A DNA stretch of 64,000 nucleotides from Membranipora membranacea (taxonomy: Eukaryota > Bryozoa > Gymnolaemata > Cheilostomatida > Membraniporidae). Positions 24,435 to 35,892 of the stretch are shown piece by piece. The notes beneath the pieces are model-generated. The model was not told where the DNA came from, did no database searches, and worked only from the letters and a program-made list of their open reading frames with translations. A program made the position numbers and the translations under genes. Each line of letters begins with the position of its first letter. Positions within the stretch are counted from its first letter, which is position 1. The DNA lies in contig OU612066.1 of NCBI GenBank assembly GCA_914767715.1, positions 17,429,001-17,493,000 of the forward strand, written 5' to 3'.

Positions 24435-25551
24435 TGTGCTAGAATTCTGCATCAGCAGTCGAATATATCTCTATACCTCCTGATTTACTCTTGGTTGTGG
24501 CCGCATTCTTTATCCTTCCAATCTTGGTTTGTACGAAATTTGAGTAAAGTTTATCCCAAGTTAAAAATGTACACAGACTCCTCCTGCAAAATATTTCTCA
24601 GATAGGCAAGAGGTCAACAACTCTTTATCTTTGAAGGAGAAAAATTTCAGCAAGTTGTATGTCTCTCCATTGAATGCGTATGCCGACCTAGAGGAACTAG
24701 TGTAAAATTAAGTTGTAATTTATGTACAAACATACTATCAGGTAGTTGAATCACATGTTCATGATAACAGATAGTAGTTGTATTGTCTGACAGTGTCTAT
24801 CAGTGGTATCTAAAGATATTTGATGGGGAATAAACGAAATCTAAGACGAGACTGTATCGCGAGTGAGCTGAAGTCTCAGGTTGAGAATTTCAGGTATTTT
24901 GCTGTATGTTTCTCTAAATGTTTTTTAATTTACCGAATCGCAGCTGAATGGAAATTATGCAATAACGGTGTCTTGGAGCATACACTTGATATCAAGACTA
25001 ACATAGCTGTTTCATAACCATATGAGTCATCATATCCTCATCATTATGTCACAAGAGATTTTAAAACTTCATTTGATTATTTCAACTTATGACAGTAGAC
25101 AACTCCGATGTGTCACCTGACTGTCTTGCAAATATTCTTTTTGAGGGCAGGTTGAAAGTATGACTGATAGAGCTTTCAGAATACCATACAAACATATTAA
25201 ACCACAATTCATTATGACCTTGAATCTGTTGGAATATATCGATCATATATTGTGATATATATCATCTATAAAATTATATTTTTTCAGAATAATGATTGTT
25301 TGTGAAAAATACATTAATACACCAGGTATATGATGATATTGAAAGACATAAGTGATCAAGTAGAAACTCTGTTGCCAGTCGTGTTTTAACACATTTTAGT
25401 TATCTTGGTCAATCAGAAATATATTGCAAAGAGAAAGATATTAGGTGATATTGCAAATAGGGAATGTAATGTAATGTATAATATGTAAATGCACAAAAAT
25501 TTACCCACAGGCCTATAACTTTTTTCAGTGAAATTTGGCTTCCACATCTCT
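24435..25551. other. Spacer between paralogs E and D
   Basis: Contains the upstream region of paralog E and the 3' flank of paralog D. No coding exon, repeat of note or clear poly(A) signal was identified. Open frames here lack splice sites and similarity to the neighbours. Confidence 0.5.
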
Positions 25552-28500
25552 TCACTCCACGCTACCAAAGGCTGGCGGTGGCACGTTCTCTGTGTCATTG
25601 ATATCAAAGAGCAAATCAACATGCTGCTCAGGCTCAAATCGGATGAGATCCTCTTGCGGTGGTACTGGTTGATCAGCAGCACCAAACGCTGGAGCTGGCG
25701 GTGCTGGTTGGACGTCGATATCAATCAGTACGCCTTCCGGTACGCTGCCGTCCAAAAAAGGATTGGCTGCAGACGACGGTTCAGCATCTCCATTACTGTG
25801 AGTAGCTTCTGGGATAACTGGTTGCTGCGGAGCAGCTGAAGAAACTCTATTCGAAAAGTCCACCGTGATAGTGGGTCGAGGATTGTCCACTACAAAAGCA
25901 AAATTGGTGGCAGCAGCTGGTCGACTCGGCGGTGCGGTTTGATATGCTTGCCTAACGCTGTCATAGGAAGGTGGTGGTTCGTATTGCTGCTGACTTGCTG
26001 GGTTCGGCTGGGGTGGTGCCACAGCAGCTGATGTTTGTTCTTGTCCTGGTTGTGGCATCATAGGGTCTCTAACTCGTGTAGAACCGTAATCAGGAGAAAC
26101 AAAGTAACCTAGAAAACGAAGAAGGGAAAGTGTTAAAAATGTGCTTGTGATATCTACTTACCATGTTGGGGATTCCTGAGAACCTGGTTGTCCATACTAA
26201 AACCTCAACAACAGTTGAAATATGTGTTATCCATAAGCGTTGATCATGATGAGATTTTAGTTGACAAGACCAAAAGTTTACCATATACAAGATTACATTA
26301 CGAGGAGGGGCAACTCCAAAATCCTTGAAACTCAAGAGTACAGCTTCAATAAAAAACTGCAAAATCAGTATCTGTTCCCTCCTAGCTAGATGATCAAGAT
26401 CTATCTGATGAAACTATATGTAGGCCTAAATTATGAGTGAACAATTGGGAAATCAATTTGCTTTATCGAAAGACCAAATGTGTGAGGATTTTGGGCGAAG
26501 TGATAGCAATAATTTGCTTTAAAAAGCATTGTTCATTCTGATTGTTAGTCCACCTAGGACTGTTAGCAAAATATGTTACTCTTATACGATTCTAATGAGT
26601 CTTGTGATATCATTTATGGCCTGGAGAGATTTTGATCAGTCGCAATCCTTAGCATAAAATTGTTAGTTACCATCTTTTCTGAGAGCGTTGATCATCTTTC
26701 TACGCTGAGCTGCTCTGTTGCTTTGTTGTATTCTCTCACTCCAGCAGCAGCATTTGCCACAGCAACAACAACACAATACCAAGAGGATGAACACTGTTGT
26801 GCTGCCCAGGGCTAAGGTGAACACTCCAATGGCATAAGAAAACGCATCGACTACAACATAGAAATCGAGCTCTGGTAAGAAACTGAGTGATAGGGTAGGC
26901 CTATATATTTGATCAAAAGGACAATAACTTGATGGAGCCCTCTGTTACAAGTTTGAGATATTGCCTGATTTTAAATAGTGCATTCTTTAATGTCTAATTG
27001 TTAATGACATGACCAAAGTCTACAATTTAATTAGATTTTCAGTAATCTTTTATCTTCCCCTTATTAGCAATAATATACTGAGATGAGATTGAATCGGTTA
27101 AAGTGCAGAGGATAATATTTCACCCAGATTTAATCAATTATTGCAACAGTACAAAGCAACAGCTTGATTTGAAACAAAAGGCAGTTAGATCATTTCAAAA
27201 TTTGGATTAGTGGTTGTTTGGAGGTTTGGAGGTATTGTAAAGTCACGCCTGCAATGAATGTGACACATAGAGCCTGGTACATGAAGAGGATCTCGAGTAT
27301 TTGCTATCTATTCAAATGGGTGATTTAGAAGGGGAAGTTTCAATCTCCTACCGCAATAAATAAATAGTGTTGACGTTATCTTGGCAGCTGGTATACAATA
27401 GCCTATCAGTATTATCAATGAATGGTAAATATTGGGCAAATCTTGATAATAAAAAAACTGATAATGGAGTGTCATGAGACACCAAGATGTAAAGCAAAGA
27501 TAAACCTGAACTAAAACTGTCTGACTACGTTTTCAGCCAATCACTAGTGACGCTGATATATTTAGTAGTGTCAATATATATAAACAATACCACACGCTGC
27601 AAAACCATCCACCGCCTCCCCCCCCCATCATCCACATCGTCCAACTGAATTAAATTCAATGCATCTCCACATACTAATGGATAAAGTACTGTGTAGGATA
27701 AATTTATTAAGTTTCCCACCTACATTACACCAGTTTGATCTTTATTTAGTTGAGAGGAGTATGATTATTGGATTAGCAAACAAGGGATAGAGTATGAGAA
27801 GAAATCTAGACAGCTATAAGCACAACACAGTGTAAACATTGACACAGACAGGGATTTGTAGTGTCTGTATTACTATGTACACCTACGAAGTGTGTAGTTA
27901 CATAATAACCCTTGACAGTATAAATTTTCAGTGAAATGACTCTGCATTGTATGATTGATTGTCCGCACTTGGGTAAGTCATGGTAACACAAGATCCCTCG
28001 CTACAGTTCAGGATCATATAAAAGTAGACTGTTGGTTGCGCTCTCAGTCCCAATCTATGGAGCCTTTCATGACAAGCTTCAGTCTCTCCCCCCCCCCCCC
28101 CTCCAACAAGAGAGGTTAAATATATAGGAGCACTATTAGGAGCTCATCCATCAGTATTACACTAGCTTTATGAGCTGAGTTTATGATAAGTATTCAAGTT
28201 CTTATCACAGTAACAACAATGAATTGACAGCCCTTATCTGCAGATTTCATAACCCATCCACTGATGTTTACCTATAGTTCCGTAACAGGGGTTCAGGTAA
28301 TTGCAAAATAAGCTGAGTGGGTCTTATTTTGAGGTATATGTGACAAACTGCTGTGGCCCTTTAGTTAGCCCTAAGCAAAAATCAGAAATGGGTGTCAGGG
28401 TGAAAGGGGGTTGGATGTGACGCCCCTCCAGATCAACTTGGCTTGTACCCTCAAACTACTGCAAGTTTATGACTCAGAACTCACTTCGCTTATATCCAGC

Positions 28501-29918
28501 AGTCATGTTGAAGTAGAGTGCCCAATCTCTGCTAGATGGATCGCTGATAGAGAGTAAAACGTTCACGGAAGTTGACCCAAGATGGATGCCTGCTCCCTCT
28601 TGTGAGAATGTAGAAGGTGGAGTCTGAGAGTCATATTCATTGAGGCACTGGAAAAATACGAGTATTTCATCTACATTTTGTGTTGATAACTTAGGTGAGA
28701 TGTATTAACGCAACAACAGAATTGCCAAACAAATGAGTTTATCAGTTCTTCAGGTTAAATGGTCATAGGACCAAATTCAAAACCAGGATTCCTAATATTA
28801 CGATGTGTATCTAAAATCGGTTACCCATATCTTTCTTTTGTAGGCTAAAAACGAATATACAGATATCTAGTTGGCACTCAAATGCCAGGTTTCACCATAA
28901 CAAAACTACACAAGTTGAGCCTATTTATCCATTTTGCCTGCATCAGGGAGAATGCCTGCTGAGGTTCCTAGGGAAAGCAAACACTGCAGCTAACACAGAA
29001 ATTTGTGACATTATATTATATGGATAATCAGTTTGACCATTCAATGAGCAATGTAATCATTAATTTGGATGCAGCGAGGAGCAAAAGCCTGGGATCCTGT
29101 TATGTGCAGTGGCGAAGCATCACCAATTTCCTTTCTTCCCCAGGCTTTGCTAAAAAACCTATAATCCTGCACTCAGCAGTAAGCCAAGCCTACCTCATTA
29201 ACATCAGAATTGTTGTTGATGGAAAAGAGGACTCCGCTGTTGGTGATATAACTATATTTTGTCCACTCCCCTCCACAAGGGGGATCCATCCCTTTATTAT
29301 CACAATGTGAGAATGAGAAAAGTATATCTGTCCATGGTTTAGGGACAACAAATGTCAGGTTGCATTGTTCTGGAAAGTGCTGTCCGAACGGCAGTGATTT
29401 CGGACGAATCCTGATCTGGATTGTTCCACCTTCCTGAATGAGGAAATGGGTGTTATCGCAATCTGATGGTTTTATATCCTCGGGTGCAGCGTCTTGCCCA
29501 AAAGCTAAAATTAAACAAAAAAATAACTGTCACATGACATGATAGCATATAGGCCTACATCATTCAAGTGGTTACTTTCATGGAATACCAAGGAATAACA
29601 TTCGTAGTAGCACCGCTCATCATACTAACACCGCATTCATACTAGCACAGCTTTCATACCAACACTGCTTCTCTTACAAACATCGCTTCTTATAAGAAAA
29701 GTGATGGCAAGAAGGGGCATGGAGGTGGTATTCTATTTCACCAGTCATTCATCGTCACCCACATTCAACCCTGAAGGTGGCACACTTCATGTGCATACAA
29801 CAGTCACCAACTGAAACCTCTGCCCTGTCGCTTTACTACGAGTGTATCTAAGCTAAAACTAAAAGGGTAACTTACCTAGTGCAGTTATCGAAATGATGAA
29901 TAGCTGAAGTAACATCAT
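25552..29918 (-). CDS. CUB-like ectodomain membrane protein with PPxY, NPF and clathrin-box tail (paralog D)
   Basis: Minus-strand exons 29918-29876, 29504-29194, 28647-28485, 26850-26671 and 26108-25552 total 1254 nt, giving 417 residues. Order: signal peptide (1-18); ectodomain (about 19-172) with cysteine and aromatic spacing like a CUB domain (E-Q-C-N-L-T-F, F-S-F-S-H-C-D-N, P-P-C-G-G); membrane span (about 176-198) ending in a cysteine cluster (CCCCCGKCCCW), a likely palmitoylation site; then a long tail. The tail has PPSY (278-281, WW-domain ligand), NPF (348-350, EH-domain ligand), LIDID (360-364) and LIRFE (387-391), both fitting the clathrin-box pattern L-phi-x-phi-D/E. Together these suggest a surface receptor handled by endocytic adaptors and a Nedd4-type ligase; this is inference. 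Exon phases match paralogs E and F. Two ATGs start the frame in tandem. Confidence 0.82.
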
Positions 29919-31645
29919 TTGGCTCGGCTGTCAGATGAATCTATTAAGTTTTACTTTCCATTCATGGCAGTTTGTCCCAGCTAACGTATCAATATGCTGT
30001 AGTCTTGTCTCTCATACACACACAGCAATCAGGAACTAAAACGTAAAGCGCTGTAACGCTAGACAAGTTAGTAAAGCTGAGCCAAAACGGTTTATTGCAA
30101 TGTAAAGCAATCAGATGTTATCACATGCCTGTTTAGCCTCAGTTCCTTAATAATTATAAAATTGTAAAATATGCATAATTTGTGCACTGATGTGAATATG
30201 GATATAAAGCTATAATGTTGGTCACATGGTTATTATCTAATCACAAACATTTACTGTAGGCATTTTGATGCTCAGTGCTTTTCATGGTAGGCCTATACGG
30301 AATCCCCTATTCACACCATTACATTAAAAGTAAACATAATATATATATATCTCATCCACTTTTCGTTACTCATGCCAACCAGTCAGATTGCTAAGGGTTA
30401 TGATTTTGATAAAATAGCATGTATTGTGCTTAAAATATGTCTGGTAAATATGGCCATCCGCAATACATCTCCGTCATAGACATCGATACAATTTAGTCTA
30501 TTTCTATGATTTAATCTATTTAGATAGATTTAGTCTATTTCTATGATCTCTGTCAAATTCACAACAGCACGCTCAAGTTATAAGTCATCATTATAACCAC
30601 CAAACCAAAGTCATAATGATGATATCATGTAATCGTATTTACCCGCATGAATGGCAGGGCATCAGCTTTAGTTTGGCTCATGGGTATTTGATTTTTAACT
30701 GGGTCAGCACATGCTTACATCCACCATCTCAAAACAACTTGGGTTGTTCTCTCTACGATCACTGACTATAGTTTACTGCATGGCGTTCAAAAGGTCGTGG
30801 TAAATTTCCGTTTTTTTACAGGGAAGATTTTCTTGTGAATTCAATCTCGAAATATACTCAAACATTATAATATTATTACAAATCACGAATAGTAAATAGT
30901 TTAAAATATCATCAAATCAAAATTACATAGATTGTACCTATGATATTTTATGTCCCCAGGAAATTAAAAGTGGTTTAGATTTAATGGTTCAATATATTAA
31001 CACTCCTGTCTTTATGGTCCTCTGCACACAGTAGATCAAGTATGATTGAGTTTTTATTTGAGTTTGAGCAAATGGCGGCTCACCAGCAGAATGTGAATGG
31101 AATGGAGGCAGATCGGATCAAGCTTGATCGCTGTACCCAGGTACTCGGGTAAATCGGGCTCACACATTTGGATCTGCATTTTTGATTCCGTCTATTTTTT
31201 TTAGTTCAATACTAGACACTCATATCATTGAGATTCTCAGATTCACTTGAAACTTTCCATCGCCAAAAATCTTTGATTCGTATCTGTTTAAAAGAACATA
31301 GCCAATAACATCAATGCGATATGTATTATTATTTTACTAATACAAACAGGTACAATCATGATATTCTATAATCAGTTCAGGGAAACAAATGGGGGAGGGC
31401 TGGCAGTGTTGCTTCGTGTTTGATAAAAAGATGAAACGCTAAGATGACATCGCAACTAAATTTGAAGACAAAAAAATATAGAAACAAATGGGTAAAGGTT
31501 TAGAATAGGGAACCCTTGGCACAGACCATAGATTGCGTTTAATCCAATTTTTCTAAATTGGGAATTGCTTTCTTTCTACTGTTTATGGATCAGTATCGTG
31601 GTAGCAACTCGTAATGAAGGCAGATTGGAGCAAGCTCGATTTTGG
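29919..31645. other. Intergenic, no gene recognised
   Basis: Upstream region of paralog D. Holds an AT microsatellite near 30340-30350, a short degenerate repeat around TTTAGTCTATTTCTATGAT at 30494-30550, and a weak relative of the 3313-3423 MITE near 31030-31145. No exon could be supported. Confidence 0.5.
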
Positions 31646-31759
31646 CTAGTCTAAGCGCTCAGACTCCAAGGCGCAGGGAGTTACTTGCGCAAGCTATCAG
31701 GAGTCTGATAGCTTGCGCAAGTAACTCCCTGTGCCTTAGAGTCTGAGCACTTAGACTAG
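31646..31759. repeat. 114-bp near-perfect hairpin element
   Basis: The left arm (31646-31699) is matched by its reverse complement at 31706-31759, with a 6-nt loop and only a few mismatches. The ends are CTAGTCTAA and TTAGACTAG. Too short to encode anything. Probably a foldback MITE; transcribed copies would form a long hairpin RNA. Confidence 0.75.
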
Positions 31760-31960
31760 ATTTTGGTAGGCCATAGGCAAATCTGTATGCATGAAGCCAA
31801 ACATTTGCAGCTTAGTCTATTATTTCACAGCTTTGCAGATCCCTGAATATTTCGGAATCATTTTTGGATCAACAGAATGTTGCTTCTTTCTATGTAATAT
31901 CATATTGAATTCTTTTGCACTTCAAAAAGAGCAATAACGGCCAGCAAAAGGTCTTCTTCC

Positions 31961-32106
31961 TCAAGTGTGTGTTGTCTTGTGCCCTATCATAGTTTGACGG
32001 AGTGCGCTTCTAAAAGTGCAGTATTGATAAGCAAATGGGCTTTCACCAGTATGTGTCAGTATGTGCCGTTCTAGAATAGGTTGTGTGGATTTACAAGGCA
32101 TTGAGG
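31961..32106 (-). pseudogene. Decayed C2H2 fingers downstream of the zinc finger gene
   Basis: On the minus strand, directly after the stop of the zinc finger gene, two finger remnants can be read only by changing frame. The first looks like C-P-Q-C-L-V-N-P-H. After a frame change come L-E-R-H-I-L-T-H-T-G-E and a finger whose first cysteine has become tyrosine (F-A-Y-Q-Y-C-T-F-R-S), ending in TGA at 31963-31961. They show that the ancestral protein was longer. Confidence 0.6.
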
Positions 32107-32113
32107 CAAGGAG

Positions 32114-34874
32114 TTAGAGGGCTTCTAACTCCTTGATTGAGCGCCAGCTTATTTCTGCTCTGGTAGGTCTCTGCATGTACCTTCTCAAGCTTGATTGATG
32201 ATTGCATCGGAAAGGGCATTTAGGACAATCAAAAGGTTTTTCTCCAGTCTCCTTGATTGAGCGCAAGCTTATTTCTGCTCTGGTATGTCTCTGCATGTGC
32301 CTTTTCAAGCTTGATTGTTGATTGCATCTATAAGGGCATTCAGGGCAAGCAAAAGGTTTTTCTCCAGTATGTGTCAGCATGTGCCTTTCTAAATTTGCTA
32401 GTTGTAGGGTTCTATAAGGGCATTTGGGGCAAGCATGTGGTTTTTCTCCAGTATGTTTGCGCATGTGCGTATTCATATTTGAGCTATTTGTGCTTCTATA
32501 AGGACACTCAGGACAGGATAATGGTTTTTCTCCAGTATGTGTCAGAATGTGCTTTTTCAAGCTTGATCGTTGATTGCATCTATAAGGGCATTGAGTGCAA
32601 GCAAATTGTCTTTCTCCATTATGTTTGCTCGTGTGGCGTATCATCATAGATTTATGTCTGGTTGAATATTCACCATATTTACACTTCTTCTTGCCTCTGA
32701 AATGCTCATAACTGAGATTTGCAGGCGTTGCAGTGGTTTCAGTAGATGTGGCAGTACTGGGCTCTTCAGGTTTGGAGATCGATTCAGTTGGCGAATCATC
32801 ATGATCTATCTGTATATCATTTGGAGGGCCATACTCTTGTTTTGGACCCTCATTGACTCTTTCATCACCATTATATTCTTCTTGTTCATCAGCATGAACA
32901 TCAGTCATTGGCGAGATTTCAGCGTCGCCAGTGAAGCTACAATCTATCTCTGAGCCACATTCTACCTTGATGGTATCCACATGTGCTGCAGACTCCATTA
33001 TCGTTCTTGTATTTGGTGTTAGATCACCGCTTGGTGACGTTGAAGCAAGGTCATCTGTTATTTCTATACTGGCTGTATGGTTAGATGGTATTGTCTCTTC
33101 CCTGGACTGACTGATACTGCAGTCTCTGTCATGTGCAGCCTCTGTTAGAAAATATGAAAACTACAATAGTACCAACATGCTTCTCTCCATCGTGTTTCAC
33201 TCATAATTGGTCAATCACCTCCTTACTTTCACATTATAATCAACAATGTCTCAAAAACATAATATTATTTCACAGTTTCAAGGTTGGATGTGCGTAATTT
33301 CTTGAGATATAGCCGGATAAAAAATTCTCACTCCAGTTTATTTGCTTCTTTTGATGGCTCCCTGCAGGTACCATGACTTGTCACAACATAACATTATTTC
33401 AGTCTAATGAAAGCGTTGGCTGTTGTGACAATAGACAGTTTTCTGAGCTCTGATTTAAGCCTCAATTTTGAATTGTCCTCTCTCCAGTTTGGTACTTTTA
33501 ACCCACGCCGCATAGGAAAAACGTGCTGAAAAGAGGGTTATCTTGAAACCCGCTTATAATAGGATAAAACTATTTTTGATTCAGAATCTGCAACATTGAA
33601 AACTCATATGGACATAGCTTGGGAAATGATTTTAGTATTTGGATAGTCAATTATAGCATTTTCTGCCTGTTTTGCGGACAATTTGGCAGAATAATTCATG
33701 AGTTTCGTCACTAAAATTAAGATTGATCAACATTCAAGCCTCCAATGATTTTGAAACCCTGTCCCACAGGGTTTCAATGGTGCAGACTCTGAATCAAAAA
33801 TTATTTTCATCCTAACATAAACGGTTTTCAATGTGACCCTCTTTCAGCAGGTTTTTCCTATGCGGTGTGGGTTAAAAGTACCAAACTGGAGAGAGGACAA
33901 CTATGAATTGAGGCATAAATAAGAGCCTAGAAAACTGTCTATAGCTTTCATGGTAGCGATAAAGATAGCTTATGAAATTTATCTTGAGCTTTTCTTATAA
34001 GCTGCATGAATTTCCATGTGTTACATCTATCTGTGGATCGCTATATAAACCAATCAAACCAAATTTTTTGAGTGTGGCTCTGCTCCTAGTCTGGTATTCA
34101 GCAAAACATTGGGGCCCTTTTCAAGCGACCGATACCTGTGCATATTTACTTTGGTGAATCACCAACAATACTTGAATATGACTTATTAAAGACATGCCAA
34201 AGTCAAGGAGTGTCCTCACAAGCAGAAGTTTTGTATATGAATCGCGCTCTTTGACGAGTTATTATATATAATAACTCGTCAAAGAGCGTGTGATTTGATC
34301 AAAGACAAAGAGGGCAAAACTCCTATGGGGTTGGGAAAAGACTGATGGGCGCATCCTAATAACAGGCTTTGATGCCAATATCAGATTCTATATTCTAGAT
34401 TCTACCTATTTCAAGTTTACTACAAGCAATTTTGTTTTGAATCGAGAATTACCTTTGATAAGATTCTTAAAATTTATTTCTATTTGTTTCTGGATATTGA
34501 GCGAGAGTCCACCATGTAGTGAAAGTATATCATTACTACCATCACCAAACTTTGAGGCTAAGAATGCAACCTGGTATCCTTGCTGGTGCACAGACTCAAC
34601 CTGTAGAAAGGAAATTATCAGGCGTTGTAGTTTGTCAGACAAAAACTATCTCCTTCGATTATTTTCTGATCATTTTTTTACACTATTTTCAACTTCCACT
34701 CTTGCCTCCAATTTATTTAGTTAATAAGCCACTTATTTTGACAATATAAATATTATAGAGCATCAAACAGGTCATAATCGTAGAAACAAGAAAAGTGAAA
34801 AATCTCACCACTCCTGAGAGAAGCTGACTGATGAATGTCGATAGCTTTTGTTCTGCCTCAGATATTGCTTCCAT
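32114..34874 (-). CDS. C2H2 zinc finger protein, copy A, C-terminally truncated
   Basis: Minus-strand exons 34874-34809 (66 nt), 34600-34453 (148 nt) and 33141-32114 (1028 nt) give 413 residues. Lengths of the first two exons and all phases equal those of the three plus-strand copies. The first 71 residues (M-E-A-I-S-E-A-E-Q-K-L.., Q-Q-G-Y-Q-V-A-F-L-A-S-K) are conserved in the family and match no domain I can name. A long acidic linker follows with an I-K-V-E motif (SUMO consensus), then four good fingers of the form C-x2-C-x12-H-x3-H with TGEKP linkers and a fifth that has lost both histidines (to Tyr and Pro). The last two fingers lie in a 120-bp tandem duplication. The stop falls inside a CAAGGAG palindrome. 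Probably a DNA-binding regulator in the nucleus; targets unknown. A non-coding leader exon must lie upstream, since the ATG exon starts at an acceptor (34894). Confidence 0.82.
32131..32370 (-). repeat. 120-bp tandem duplication inside the finger array of copy A
   Basis: The block starting CCTTGATTGAGCG at 32131 recurs at 32251. Each unit holds one finger plus an unusual 11-residue spacer (R-A-E-I-S-..-S-I-K-E) between the final histidine-threonine and the TGEKP linker. The duplicate nearer the C-terminus is the more degraded. Confidence 0.7.
33434..33939. mobile_element. 506-bp foldback MITE with TA target duplication, copy 1
   Basis: Begins GACAGTTTTCTGAGC and ends with its complement (AGAAAACTGTC in degraded form), flanked by TA on both sides. 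Long imperfect inverted arms (about 170 nt each) surround a unique centre. It lies in the second intron of zinc finger copy A. A second copy in the opposite orientation is at 35385-35892. The TA duplication suggests mobilisation by a Tc1/mariner-type or other TA-specific transposase; no transposase is encoded. Confidence 0.75.
34245..34288. repeat. Perfect 44-bp palindrome
   Basis: CGCTCTTTGACGAG followed by an AT-rich centre and its exact reverse complement, with no loop and no mismatch. It lies in the second intron of zinc finger copy A. Confidence 0.85.
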
Positions 34875-34894
34875 GGTGACTTCAAAACTTTTGT

Positions 34895-35384
34895 CTACAA
34901 AATACAATTTTATTCCAACAATAAAGTAAGTCTATTAATGAAACAAGGACAGCATTAAAATAATATAAAGCTGGTTATTAATACTGATAGTCTTATATGG
35001 TCATAATGGTCAAGCATATTCGGTAACTTGAAATTTATTATTCATTCCTCGCTATATACAAGATGTGCGCATCAATAAACTGTAGTTCATTCAAATTTGG
35101 CCTATCTGGGAATTGTCACATTACAAAATAAAGTAAAGTTGTCAGAGTCATGTTAGCTGAGTTTCAAGCTGGCAAGCCAGTGGGAATTATAGTATCAGTA
35201 CATATCAAAATGAGCTTGATCAAAGGTTGTTAGGCTTGTAGGTGACGCTAGCCCATAGCCTTTGGCATTTTATTTGTTGCCAGAGCAAAATCTAGTTATC
35301 AATGCCAGCTAAATACACCGCAGGCTTTCATTTAGCCTCTATAGAATAATCACTAATCAGCATGTCGAGATGGGATTTGTAATA
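34895..35384. other. Upstream region of zinc finger copy A
   Basis: Presumed to contain the intron and leader of copy A; no leader exon could be fixed. A copy of the sequence ACATTACAAAATAAAGTA at about 35119-35136 matches the inverted ends of the nested repeat at 55024-55348. Confidence 0.4.
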
Positions 35385-35892
35385 GACAGTTTTCTGAGCT
35401 CTGATTTATGCCTCAATTCGGAGTTGCCCTCTCTCCAGTTTGGTACTTCTAACCCACGCCGCATAGGAAAAACGTGCTGAAAGAGGGTTTTCTGGTAAAC
35501 CGCTTATGTTAGGATAAAATTGATTTTTGATTCAGAATCCGCATCATTGAAGACCCTGTGATACAGGGTTTCCAAATCATTGGAGGCTTGAATGTTGATA
35601 AATCTTAATTTTAGTGACGAAATTCAAGAAAAATTCTGCCAAATGGTCCGCAAAACTGGCAGAAATTGATATAATTGACTAACCGAATACCAAAAATATT
35701 TCCCAAACTATGTCCCTATCAGTTTTCAATGGTGCAGATTCTGAATCAAAAATCCTTTTTATCCTACTATAAGCGGATTTCAAGATAACCCTCTTTTCAG
35801 CAGGTTTTTCCTATGTGGCGTGGGTTAAAAGTACCAAACTGGAGAGAGGACAACTCCGAATAGAGGCCTAAATCAGAGCTCAGAAAACTGTC
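35385..35892. mobile_element. 508-bp foldback MITE with TA target duplication, copy 2
   Basis: Same family as 33434-33939, flanked by TA, starting GACAGTTTTCTGAGC and ending GCTCAGAAAACTGTC. Its central part is the reverse complement of that in copy 1, so it was inserted in the opposite orientation. The two copies are clearly diverged, so they are not recent. Confidence 0.75.
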
